Assembly: GCA_964544865.1 (NCBI GenBank)
Contig: CAZJDV010000105.1
Coordinates: 1 to 7,488, forward strand
Origin: CAZJDV01 sp964544865
Lineage (GTDB): Bacteria; Chloroflexota; Dehalococcoidia; Lucifugimonadales; CAJWER01
DNA: 7,488 bases
Reading direction: 5' to 3'
In this document: piece by piece, positions 1-6,655 of the stretch
Position numbering within the stretch: the first letter of the stretch is position 1
Layout of the letters: the number at the start of each line of letters is the position of its first letter
Translations under genes and position numbers: made by a program
The notes under the pieces: generated by a model
Databases searched by the model: none
What the model was told of the DNA's origin: nothing
What the model saw: the letters and a program-made list of their open reading frames with translations, nothing else

Positions 1-1063
1 GGAACACCTCGCCGCTGGGCAGCAGGACGCCCCGGGGGTGGCCGAACCGCCAGGCGATCATGTCGTTCCACAGGTCCGCCTGCGCCCGAGAGCCTTCCGT
101 CCCGGACTCCGAGCCGACGGGACTATCGTAGACCCGCAGGTCTTCGGATCGCTCCCATGTGTGGCCGAAGTCGTCGCTCAAAGAGACCTGAATGCCCGGA
201 GGGTCGCCTCGGTGAGAGTACACGGCGAGCAACCGGTCCCCGCCGGCCGGTATCGGCTGGCAGTGCTGGCCCGGTAGCCCGGTGGCCACCGGCTCGGTCC
301 AGGACCGTCCGTCGGGACTCCCCCACGCTATGTGGACGTCCCGCGCCTCGCCCGTGTTCGGGTCATGGGTCCAGAACATGGCCACCAGCTCGCCCGTGCC
401 GGGGTGGACGCCGATCCTCTGGTCCCAGTAGTACAGCTCGTTTTTTGGATGCATGGCCACCTGCACGTCCTCGGTCCACGAGGCGCCATCGTCGCGGGAC
501 AGGAGCATGCGGGCACCCGGCCGCCCGGGAGACGGGTCCTCGTAGGTCTTCCAGTACTCGTAGGGTTGCGCCAGGGTTCCATCGGCAAGGCGGAACACGT
601 GGGTGCACGGCGAGCCGGGGTTGGGTGGCGTCTCGACCCGAACGCGCGGCCCCCAGGTGCGCCCGCCGTCGGCAGACCTGGTATGGATGATGCGCATCGG
701 AAGCAGTCCCTGGGTCCGAGGGTGGATGAAGGGCGCCTCTGGGTCCGATGCGTCCACCCACAGGCCGGTGCCTGTCAGCACGCCGGGCGTGGACTCAAAT
801 ATCTCGAAACCCTTCACCTCCCCCGGCGTCCCATCCCAGGCGCCCTTGCCGTGGCCGTCGTGCCGGACCTCCCAGGTCTGTCCCAGGTCGGTGGAGGCCA
901 TCATGCCCTCGTGCCCGTCAGGCGACTCGCGGGCGCTGCCCCAGCGAAACGCCACGTACAGAGTGCCGTCCGCCGCCAGCGCCACGTTGGTTCGGACGCA
1001 CGTCCTCATATGAAACGGCGCATCGCGGGCGTCCCAGACGTAGCCGGAAGCAATAATTCGCAC
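1..1063 (-). CDS. BNR/Asp-box sialidase-superfamily protein (C-terminus cut by window edge)
   Basis: An open frame of 354 codons runs without a stop from a GTG at 1063 to the left window edge, so the C-terminus is missing. It encodes a sialidase-like beta-propeller. Five Asp-boxes (S-x-D-x-G-x-T/S-W or a shortened form) are visible: STDLGQTW at 57-64, SADGGRTW at 130-137, SRDDGASW at 189-196, the shorter SPDGRSW at 249-255 and SDDFGHTW at 296-303. These loops mark successive propeller blades. The start is supported by a purine-rich GAAGGGAGA about 5 bases upstream of GTG, and the N-terminus (MRIIASGYVW) shows no signal peptide, suggesting a cytoplasmic protein. The classical sialidase FRIP motif is not present; R24 in VRTN may occupy the equivalent place. 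True sialidase activity is therefore not established; glycoside hydrolase, lyase-like or non-catalytic propeller roles are possible. The gene lies 46 bp after the alcohol dehydrogenase gene with no visible terminator, so it is likely the third gene of the same operon. Confidence 0.85.
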   Translation of the reverse strand, partial: MRIIASGYVWDARDAPFHMRTCVRTNVALAADGTLYVAFRWGSARESPDGHEGMMASTDLGQTWEVRHDGHGKGAWDGTPGEVKGFEIFESTPGVLTGTGLWVDASDPEAPFIHPRTQGLLPMRIIHTRSADGGRTWGPRVRVETPPNPGSPCTHVFRLADGTLAQPYEYWKTYEDPSPGRPGARMLLSRDDGASWTEDVQVAMHPKNELYYWDQRIGVHPGTGELVAMFWTHDPNTGEARDVHIAWGSPDGRSWTEPVATGLPGQHCQPIPAGGDRLLAVYSHRGDPPGIQVSLSDDFGHTWERSEDLRVYDSPVGSESGTEGSRAQADLWNDMIAWRFGHPRGVLLPSGEVF

Positions 1064-1109
1064 GAGAATCTCCCTTCACTTTTCGACGAACGGAGAGGAG
1101 ACGCGAGGT

Positions 1110-2189
1110 CTAATCGAACAGCAGCACGCTGCGTGCCACCTCGCCCTTGCCCAGGACCTCGAAGGCGCTGTTGACCTCTTCCACGGGGAACCGGCGCGTT
1201 ATGAGCTCATCCAGCCGCAGCTTGCCGGCCTTATACATGCTCAGCAGGCGCGGGAACTCGATATGGGGGCGGGCGCTGCCGTACATCGACCCAATTACCG
1301 TCTTCTCCTGCATCAGGTCGCGGGCGTCAATAGTCACCGGCGTGTTATTCGGGGCATGGCCCACCCAGACCGTGATGCCGCGAGGACGGGTGCACCTGAT
1401 GCTCTGCACGAAGGGCGCCTCCAACAGGCCGATGGCCTCGAAGGCGTAATGGGTGCCGCCCCCGGTCAGCTCGGTGATTCGCTCCACCGGGTCCTCCCTC
1501 GACGCATTGACGGTGTGAGTGGCGCCGAATTCCCTGGCCATGTCCAGCTTGTTATCGAGCAGGTCCACGGCGACGATGGTTGTCGCCCCGGCGATGGACG
1601 CGCCCTGTATGCAATTGAGCCCGACACCGCCCGCGCCGAAGACCGCCACCGTGCTCCCCGGCTGCACTCCGGCGGTGTTGATCGCCGCGCCGACCCCTGT
1701 TGTAACGCCGCAACCCACCAGCGATGCCTGTGGAAACGGTATGTCCGGGTCGATTTGCACCGCGGCCACCTCTGGGACGACGGCGTAGGCCCCGAATGTG
1801 CCCAGGCCGGCAAGTGGGTTGACCTTGGTACCGGTGTCCCTCACATAGGGCTTGGCGTTGGGGAGCGGCGAGCGCTGGCAGAGGTTGGGCCATCCCTTCT
1901 GACACATCTCACAGATGCCGCAGCTCGCCTTCCAGGACAGGATCACGTGGTCGCCGGGCTTCACGTTGGTGACGCCCGGACCGGCTGCCTCCACGACGCC
2001 GGCGCCCTCGTGGCCCAGCAGGGCGGGCAGCGCGTGGTGGGTCCACTCCCCTTTTACGACGTGCCAGTCGGAGTGGCAGACCCCGCTGGCCATCATCTTG
2101 ACCAGCACCTCTCCCGATGCCGGTTCTGCGAGCTCCAGTTCCTCGATCACCAGGGGTGTGTTCGGCTCGTACAGGACGGCGGCCTTCAT
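1110..2189 (-). CDS. Zinc-dependent, NAD-type alcohol dehydrogenase (MDR superfamily)
   Basis: A complete 359-residue medium-chain dehydrogenase, which would interconvert an alcohol and an aldehyde or ketone with NAD in the cytoplasm. Seen directly: catalytic zinc ligands C38, H60 (in GHEGAG, followed by E61) and C160 (VGCGVTTG); structural zinc cysteines C90, C93, C96 and C104, with the same spacing as horse liver ADH 97/100/103/111; H43, five residues after C38, matching the proton-relay His51 of liver ADH; Rossmann glycine motif GAGGVG at 185-190; and D209 at the end of the second Rossmann strand (IVAVD), which favours NAD over NADP. The start has a strong AGGAGGT site 8 bases before ATG. 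The overall pattern is liver-ADH/class-III-like, but the loop after C104 is shorter than in glutathione-dependent formaldehyde dehydrogenases, so the substrate cannot be named. It follows the sulfatase-like gene and precedes the Asp-box gene, suggesting that it oxidises an alcohol released or used in the same pathway. Confidence 0.93.
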   Translation of the reverse strand: MKAAVLYEPNTPLVIEELELAEPASGEVLVKMMASGVCHSDWHVVKGEWTHHALPALLGHEGAGVVEAAGPGVTNVKPGDHVILSWKASCGICEMCQKGWPNLCQRSPLPNAKPYVRDTGTKVNPLAGLGTFGAYAVVPEVAAVQIDPDIPFPQASLVGCGVTTGVGAAINTAGVQPGSTVAVFGAGGVGLNCIQGASIAGATTIVAVDLLDNKLDMAREFGATHTVNASREDPVERITELTGGGTHYAFEAIGLLEAPFVQSIRCTRPRGITVWVGHAPNNTPVTIDARDLMQEKTVIGSMYGSARPHIEFPRLLSMYKAGKLRLDELITRRFPVEEVNSAFEVLGKGEVARSVLLFD

Positions 2190-2205
2190 GTCGTACGACC
2201 TCCTA

Positions 2206-2215
2206 NNNNNNNNNN
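2206..2215. other. Assembly gap (10 N)
   Basis: Ten undetermined bases lie between the 3' end of the sulfatase-like gene and the Shine-Dalgarno site of the alcohol dehydrogenase gene. The real length may differ from ten. On the minus strand the last known bases of the sulfatase-like frame are CTT TA followed by N, so the stop codon probably straddles the gap edge. The first bases after the gap are TAGGAGGT, the ribosome binding site of the next gene. Confidence 0.97.
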
Positions 2216-3606
2216 TAAAGCTTCAGCTCCAGCCTGGGCTTGCGCAACGTGTCGGGCAGGCCGGTCTCGCGCATGAATCTCACCAGGTACTCGTGAACGT
2301 CCTTCGCAGCGTCGCCATTGCCAGAGATGACGTTCTGCAGCTGCGATGGGTCCGATTGAAGGTTGTACAACTGCGAGAAGCCCTCGTCGAGGCTGTAGAG
2401 CAGCGACCACTCGGCGGTGGTGACGGTGGTGACTGGAGCACGGCCGAGGCGCCGGCGGATGTTGTCTACCGAGCGCACCGGATCGCCCGGGTTGGCGAAG
2501 GGCACGGTGGACACAGCGAACTCGCGGCCCGGCGACGAGCGGTTGTGCGTCTTTCCAAGCAGCGACTGGCCCTCGACCCACGAGGGAGTGTCCTGTCCCA
2601 TGATGTCCAAAACGGTCGGCATCACGTCTATGGCCGAGGTCAACCCTCCATACACCCCGGCGCCTGCCTGGGGGACATAGATCAGCAGAGGGACGAGGAC
2701 GATATCTTCGTAGAGCGGCGAGAAGTCCCAGAGCGCCTCCGGGTCGCCGTGCTGATACAAGGCGCCGTCGGGGCGTTTCGCGAACGTCAGCTTGCCGAAC
2801 ATGCCGCCGTGCTCCCCGAAGTAGAAGCCGTGGTCCGAGGTGAAGATTATCGCCGTATTTTCCATCAAGCCCATGTTCTCGACCAGCCTGAGCAGGTATC
2901 CCACCCAGGTGTCCACCATTGTGACCTCGCCTCGATAGGTGGCGAGGGCCTTTTCGACCCGCTTCTCGGAGAAGCCCGGCGAGTCCCGCCAGTTCCCGTA
3001 GATCGGCTGCACCACCTCTCCGTCGTAGTCGGGCATGTACAGCTCGGTGTAGTAGCCAGGCGCGTCCCACGGTTCGTGGGGGTCCCAGGTGTCGACGTAG
3101 AGGAAGAAGTCCTCTTTGTAGTGGTGTTGCAGCCACTCCATGGCGCCGGTCATCGTCTGGGCGACGTTCCGGTCCGACTCGTACCGCCAGGCCTCCTTGA
3201 TGTCGCGCGACTCGTGGTGGTGCGACTTGAGCAGGCGCGTCACCGAGCCCTCCTGGCCCGAGTGCATGGAGAAGGTCTGGAACCCCTGGTCGTAGTTCAT
3301 GCCGCCGCGCAAATAGAAGGGAGTATCGACCATGGCTGCGGTGTGGATACCGTTGGATGACAGAATCTCCGCCAGCGTCGTCGTGTCCGGGGACAACGGC
3401 TCCCAGCCCATGAACGACATAGTCCAGCGTCCCGTGGCGTGGTCGGCGCGCGTCGGCATCGTGGGGAACCCTGCTGCGTAGTGCCGGTCGAACCGCGTCG
3501 ACCGGGCCGCGAGGGCGTCGAGAGACGGCGTGATGACGTTCTGCTTCCCATATGCACCGAGGTGGTCCTGCCGGAAGGTATCGGCGACGATCCAGATGAC
3601 GTTCAT
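2215..3606 (-). CDS. Sulfatase-like hydrolase of the alkaline phosphatase superfamily, Thr at the nucleophile position
   Basis: About 463 residues, typical of sulfatases (COG3119). The N-terminus MNVIWIVADTFRQDHLGAYG is the usual first strand with metal ligand D9. Further family landmarks are WDPHEPW (H177), the YRGEV..VD..VG helix (224-236), SDHGFYFGEHG (D258, H259 metal ligands) and K272. The active-site motif reads P-T-M-P-T-R (T49 to R53) followed by ADHATGRW. The residue that sulfatases convert to formylglycine (Cys or Ser) is threonine here; the codon is ACG. Thr acts directly as nucleophile in related phosphodiesterases and phosphopentomutases, so this may be a phosphoesterase or an unusual sulfatase. 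There is no signal peptide, so a cytoplasmic location is likely. The start at 3606 is chosen for its GGAG site 6 bases upstream and because the family fold begins there; an open extension to 3693 has no family resemblance. The stop is inferred as TAN at the gap edge (TAA or TAG), so the C-terminus is not fully certain. First gene of the minus-strand group. Confidence 0.9.
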
Positions 3607-3709
3607 TCCCTGCTCCAGCGGTTGATGACGCGCGGACGCCGCGCCGGTCGAAGCGTACCAGCCATCGGGCCCTCGCGCAACAACATGAGGCACTTGAGCA
3701 GGGCACTAT

Positions 3710-3723
3710 CGTCGAGGTCGACG
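3710..3723. repeat. Short perfect inverted repeat, possible operator
   Basis: CGTCGA-GG-TCGACG: two 6-base arms that are exact reverse complements with a 2-base centre. It lies in the divergent promoter region, about 104 bp upstream of the hydrolase start and 136 bp upstream of the ABC start. This could be a regulator binding site, but short GTCGAC-type palindromes arise often by chance in GC-rich DNA, and no regulator gene is seen nearby. Confidence 0.3.
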
Positions 3724-3846
3724 TCTCGGCGAACGCACGAGTAGTCCGAATTGGCGACCCGCGATCATCAGTTCGACCAATGCCCCAAGTTCGCCCTTCA
3801 TTCACAATTGACCACGAGTCGAGTGGGCGAGACCACATTTTGGGTG

Positions 3847-3852
3847 TATTAT
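3847..3852 (+). promoter_or_regulatory. Candidate -10 element of a leaderless promoter for the ABC operon
   Basis: TATTAT matches the TATAAT consensus at five of six positions and ends 6 bases before the ATG at 3859. Transcription from such an element would begin at or next to the A of the start codon. No Shine-Dalgarno sequence is present in front of this ATG, unlike most other genes of the window, which agrees with a leaderless mRNA. No good -35 box is seen at 16-18 bases; TTGACC at 3808-3813 is too far upstream (33 bases). Confidence 0.5.
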
Positions 3853-3858
3853 GGTCGC

Positions 3859-4761
3859 ATGCCACCTCTCCTCGAAGCTAAGAGCCTGACCAAGCACTAT
3901 GGCTCTACCATCGCTCTCGAGTCCGTCGATTTCCAGGTAGACAAAGGTGTGACCGGCCTGCTCGGTCCCAACGGGGCAGGCAAAAGCACGGCGATCAAGC
4001 TGTTCCTGGGACTCATAAATCCGACATCGGGCTCGGCGGAGGTGATGGGCGCAAGACCCTACGAATCGGTGGAGGTTCGCAGCCGTCTAGGATACATGCC
4101 CGAGCATGACTGCCTTCCCAGCTCGATTACGGCGTCCGAGTTCCTGACCCACATGGCGCAGGTCAGCGGCTTGCCCCCCTCGCACGCCAGGACGCGCGCC
4201 GCCGACGTCCTGCGGCACGTGGGCTTGGACGAGGAGCGCTACCGCTCTATCGGCGAGTACTCTACGGGCATGAAGCAGCGGGTCAAACTAGCCCAGGCCA
4301 TTGTCCATGACCCCGTCCTCGTCCTGCTGGACGAGCCTACCGCCGGCCTCGACCCGGCTGGGCGCGACGAGATGCTTGTGCTGATACTGCGCATCGGCAA
4401 GGAGTTCGGCATCAGCATCGTCCTCTCCTCTCACCTGCTGGGTGACGTGGAGCGCACGTGCGACCGCGTCATCATGCTGGACAGCGGCCATGTGACGGAG
4501 GAGGGCGAGGTCGCCCAGTTCACCCGGGAGACGCAGACGCTCTATATCGACGTCGACGACCACCGGGACGAGCTGGTGTTGTCCCTTATTCGACGGGGGA
4601 CAGAGCCATCCCTGGACGGGGCGTCGATTGTCATCGAAGAGGCGAGCGATCATCAGTACGACGAGATAAGAGATGCCGTCGTCGAGGTCGATGCGCGCCT
4701 TCGGCGCATGGCGCCTCGACGCCACACGCTGACCGAGATATTCCGGGCAGACGGCGAATGA
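3859..4761 (+). CDS. ABC-2 type exporter ATP-binding protein, first module
   Basis: A 300-residue nucleotide-binding subunit that would power an inner-membrane ABC-2 type transporter. Visible motifs: Walker A GPNGAGKST (36-44), Q-loop region LGYMPEHD with Glu 81 in place of the usual Gln, signature YSTGMKQR (133-140), Walker B LVLLDEPTAGLDP (153-165) with catalytic E158 and D-loop, and switch histidine H191 in LSSH. Roughly 90 residues after the ATPase core form a C-terminal extension of the kind seen in NatA/CcmA-like exporters. I chose the ATG at 3859 because the conserved LEAKSLTKHYG strand starts right after it; the open frame extends to 3751 but that part looks non-coding. The stop overlaps the next start as ATGA (4758-4761), indicating translational coupling with the permease that follows. 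Substrate unknown. Confidence 0.92.
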   Translation: MPPLLEAKSLTKHYGSTIALESVDFQVDKGVTGLLGPNGAGKSTAIKLFLGLINPTSGSAEVMGARPYESVEVRSRLGYMPEHDCLPSSITASEFLTHMAQVSGLPPSHARTRAADVLRHVGLDEERYRSIGEYSTGMKQRVKLAQAIVHDPVLVLLDEPTAGLDPAGRDEMLVLILRIGKEFGISIVLSSHLLGDVERTCDRVIMLDSGHVTEEGEVAQFTRETQTLYIDVDDHRDELVLSLIRRGTEPSLDGASIVIEEASDHQYDEIRDAVVEVDARLRRMAPRRHTLTEIFRADGE

Positions 4762-5690
4762 CACAATCACGCGCCGAAGTATTCGATCTCGGATATCAGC
4801 ACTACGAGGGGCCGCGCGAGGGCCGGTTGCGCGCCCGCAAGGCGCTGTGGGCGGACGGCGTCCGGACCGCCCTGGGCCTTGGCCGGAGCACTCGCGCCAA
4901 GATCCTCCCGCTGCTCCTTTTTGCATCGGTCATGACACCGGCGATTGTCTTTGTGCTGATCGCCTCTGTTGCGTCCGATTTAGGGATAAGCGATGAGGTC
5001 CCGGGCCTGGCCGACTACTACCGGATCGTATCGATTCCGCTGCTGCTGTTCTCGGCTATCATCGCCCCCGAGCTCTTGTGTCCCGACCGCCGTGACCGCG
5101 TGCTCCACCTCTACCTCGTACGGCCGCTGACATCCGACGATTACGTCGCCGGGCGCTGGCTGGCGTTCTTCACGATAACGTTGGCCCTGGTCTACTCAGG
5201 GCAGATCGTGCTGTTCGCCGGGTCTGCGATCGCCGACTCCCACCCAATGGATTATCTGCGCGATAACTGGCTCGACGCGCCGAGATTTCTTGCCGCCGGT
5301 GTAGCGGTGGCCGCCTTTACAACCACGATACCTCTCGCCGTATCCGCGTTCACGACGCGTCGCACATTCGCCGCGGGCTTCGTCATCGGCCTCTTCATCA
5401 TCTCACTGGTAACCGGCGGGATATTGACTGAGTGTGATCAAGAGCAGGACGCCGCCGCAGATGGAAGTTGCGAGCCGTTGACGGGAGGCCTGGCGAAGTG
5501 GTTCGGCCTCATCAACGCGACTGGGGCTCCGATCTACGTCAGTGATCTGATTTTTGGTGAGGAAAACGGGGAGCAGCCATATAAGAGCGTGGCCGAGCAC
5601 CCCAAAGCGATCCCGATCGCCTGGTACCTGCTCCTTACCGTGGGCCCCGGGGCCGCCCTCCTGTGGCGCTACAGGAGGATCCAGGTATGA
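4758..5690 (+). CDS. ABC-2 type transporter permease, first module
   Basis: A 310-residue membrane subunit, presumed partner of the ATPase encoded just upstream, with which its start overlaps by 4 bases. The cytoplasmic N-terminus has the pattern FDLGYQHYEGPREGR (9-23), then GLGRSTRAKILP (40-51), typical of one ABC-2 permease family. I see about six hydrophobic segments, near 49-73, 88-104, 133-159, 177-198, 204-223 and 285-303. After the second, PELLCPDRRDR...LYLVRPL (104-124) matches the conserved cytoplasmic coupling segment of ABC-2 permeases, also found in the second permease as NELEDRTLSYLLLKPV. A hydrophilic loop of about 60 residues (224-284) lies between segments five and six and carries C226 and C238. 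The long upstream extension of this frame, back to 4458, lies inside the ATPase gene and was discarded. The end overlaps the next gene by ATGA (5687-5690). Confidence 0.88.
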   Translation: MTQSRAEVFDLGYQHYEGPREGRLRARKALWADGVRTALGLGRSTRAKILPLLLFASVMTPAIVFVLIASVASDLGISDEVPGLADYYRIVSIPLLLFSAIIAPELLCPDRRDRVLHLYLVRPLTSDDYVAGRWLAFFTITLALVYSGQIVLFAGSAIADSHPMDYLRDNWLDAPRFLAAGVAVAAFTTTIPLAVSAFTTRRTFAAGFVIGLFIISLVTGGILTECDQEQDAAADGSCEPLTGGLAKWFGLINATGAPIYVSDLIFGEENGEQPYKSVAEHPKAIPIAWYLLLTVGPGAALLWRYRRIQV

Positions 5691-6655
5691 AGCCGGACAC
5701 GGAAGCACAGATGGTGCGCCCCACGGCGGCCGGCTCGCGTTTGCCGGCGATCGCGCTGCGAGGGGTCTCCAAGTGGTTCGGCCACGTCGTGGCGGTAAAC
5801 GACGTTTCCCTTGACGTGTATCCGGGGATTACCGGCCTGCTGGGGCCCAACGGCGCGGGCAAGACGACGCTCCTTCGTATGATTGCGGGCCTCGCGAAGA
5901 CCTCCGACGGAGAGGTAGAGGTGCTTGGCGGCCCCGTCCGGAACAACCTGGACCTCTACCGGCGGATTGGCGTTATGTCGGAGCACGAAGATGTCTACGG
6001 ATTCTACTCCGGGCGCCGCTTTGTGGAGTTCGCCGCGCGGCTGCACGGACTTGACCCCATCGGACCGCCCGTGGACCTGGCTATTGAGCGGGTCGGTCTC
6101 GTCGACGTGCAGCGACGCTCCCTGGGCACGTATTCCCGGGGCATGAGGCAGCGGATGCGGCTGGCCGCGACGCTCGTCCACGACCCGGAGGTACTGCTGC
6201 TCGACGAGCCGTTGAACGGCACGGACCCCCGGCAGCGCATCGGGTTCCACGGCCTCATGCGCCGTCTAGCCGCCGAGGGGCGCACTATACTCATCTCGTC
6301 GCACATCCTGGAGGAGGTCGAGACGCTGGCGGACCGCCACCTGCTCATGGTCAGCGGCAAACTGGCCGCTTCGGGCGACTTCCGCGCGATCCGCGAAAAG
6401 CTCGACGAGCAACCGTACAAGATTCGCATCGTCTCCGACGACCCGCGAGCCATGGCCGCGGCGCTCGTCCGGATGGAAGAGGTGGAATCGGTCTCGCTGG
6501 AATCAAAGGGCGCCGTCGTGGTCCTTAGCCGCAAAGTGTCCGCTCTCCAGAGGCCCATCCCGCGAATCGCTCAAGAGAGTGGCATCCGCCTGATTCGAGT
6601 GGAGCCGCTCGACGAGTCGTTGGAGAGTGTATTCAGCTACGTAGTGGAGCAATAG
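5687..6655 (+). CDS. ABC-2 type exporter ATP-binding protein, second module
   Basis: A 322-residue nucleotide-binding subunit, clearly related to the first ATPase of this cassette. Motifs: Walker A GPNGAGKTT (53-61), Q-loop region IGVMSEHE with Glu 99 where Gln is usual, signature YSRGMRQR (149-156), Walker B VLLLDEPLNGTDP (169-181) with catalytic E174 and an unusual GTD in place of the common GLD in the D-loop, and switch histidine H206 in ISSH. A C-terminal extension of about 110 residues follows. The start at 5687 is supported by AGGAGG 8 bases upstream and by the ATGA overlap with the preceding permease; an earlier in-frame ATG at 5663 lies inside the permease and upstream of that site. 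It has a 20-residue polar lead before the first conserved strand (IALRGVSKWFG). Its stop codon directly abuts the ATG of the second permease, its probable partner. Confidence 0.92.
   Translation: MKPDTEAQMVRPTAAGSRLPAIALRGVSKWFGHVVAVNDVSLDVYPGITGLLGPNGAGKTTLLRMIAGLAKTSDGEVEVLGGPVRNNLDLYRRIGVMSEHEDVYGFYSGRRFVEFAARLHGLDPIGPPVDLAIERVGLVDVQRRSLGTYSRGMRQRMRLAATLVHDPEVLLLDEPLNGTDPRQRIGFHGLMRRLAAEGRTILISSHILEEVETLADRHLLMVSGKLAASGDFRAIREKLDEQPYKIRIVSDDPRAMAAALVRMEEVESVSLESKGAVVVLSRKVSALQRPIPRIAQESGIRLIRVEPLDESLESVFSYVVEQ

Larger units (their letters stand above)
3607..3858. promoter_or_regulatory. Divergent intergenic region between the hydrolase operon and the ABC operon
   Basis: About 250 bp separates the two divergent start codons and should hold the promoters of both groups. 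The half nearest the ABC gene is more AT-rich than the surroundings. For the minus strand a weak candidate is TTGCGC, 17 bases, then TACGCT preceded by TGG (extended -10 style), reading about 3682 down to 3654; it matches consensus poorly. No convincing open frame is present: the in-frame extension of the hydrolase (to 3693) and of the ABC ATPase (to 3751) lack family similarity. Confidence 0.5.

Noticed and set aside
332..1174. A 280-codon plus-strand open frame at the left end
   Set aside because: Antisense to the Asp-box gene, whose five repeated motifs and ribosome site make the minus-strand frame the real one.
1915..3360. A 481-codon plus-strand open frame across the alcohol dehydrogenase and sulfatase-like genes
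   Set aside because: It crosses the N gap, is antisense to two genes with clear family motifs, and its translation has no recognisable domain; it is a shadow caused by high GC content.
3607..3693. Upstream in-frame extension of the sulfatase-like protein (29 residues)
   Set aside because: No signal-peptide character or family similarity, while GGAG precedes the ATG at 3606, where the conserved first strand begins.
2186..3865. A 559-codon minus-strand open frame in another phase over the sulfatase-like gene
   Set aside because: Its translation is arginine-rich and low in motifs, and it reads through the gap; the overlapping frame carries all sulfatase landmarks.
4458..4757. Upstream extension of the first permease frame
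   Set aside because: It lies inside the ATPase gene in another frame; the ATGA overlap at 4758 and the DLGY start of the family fix the real start.
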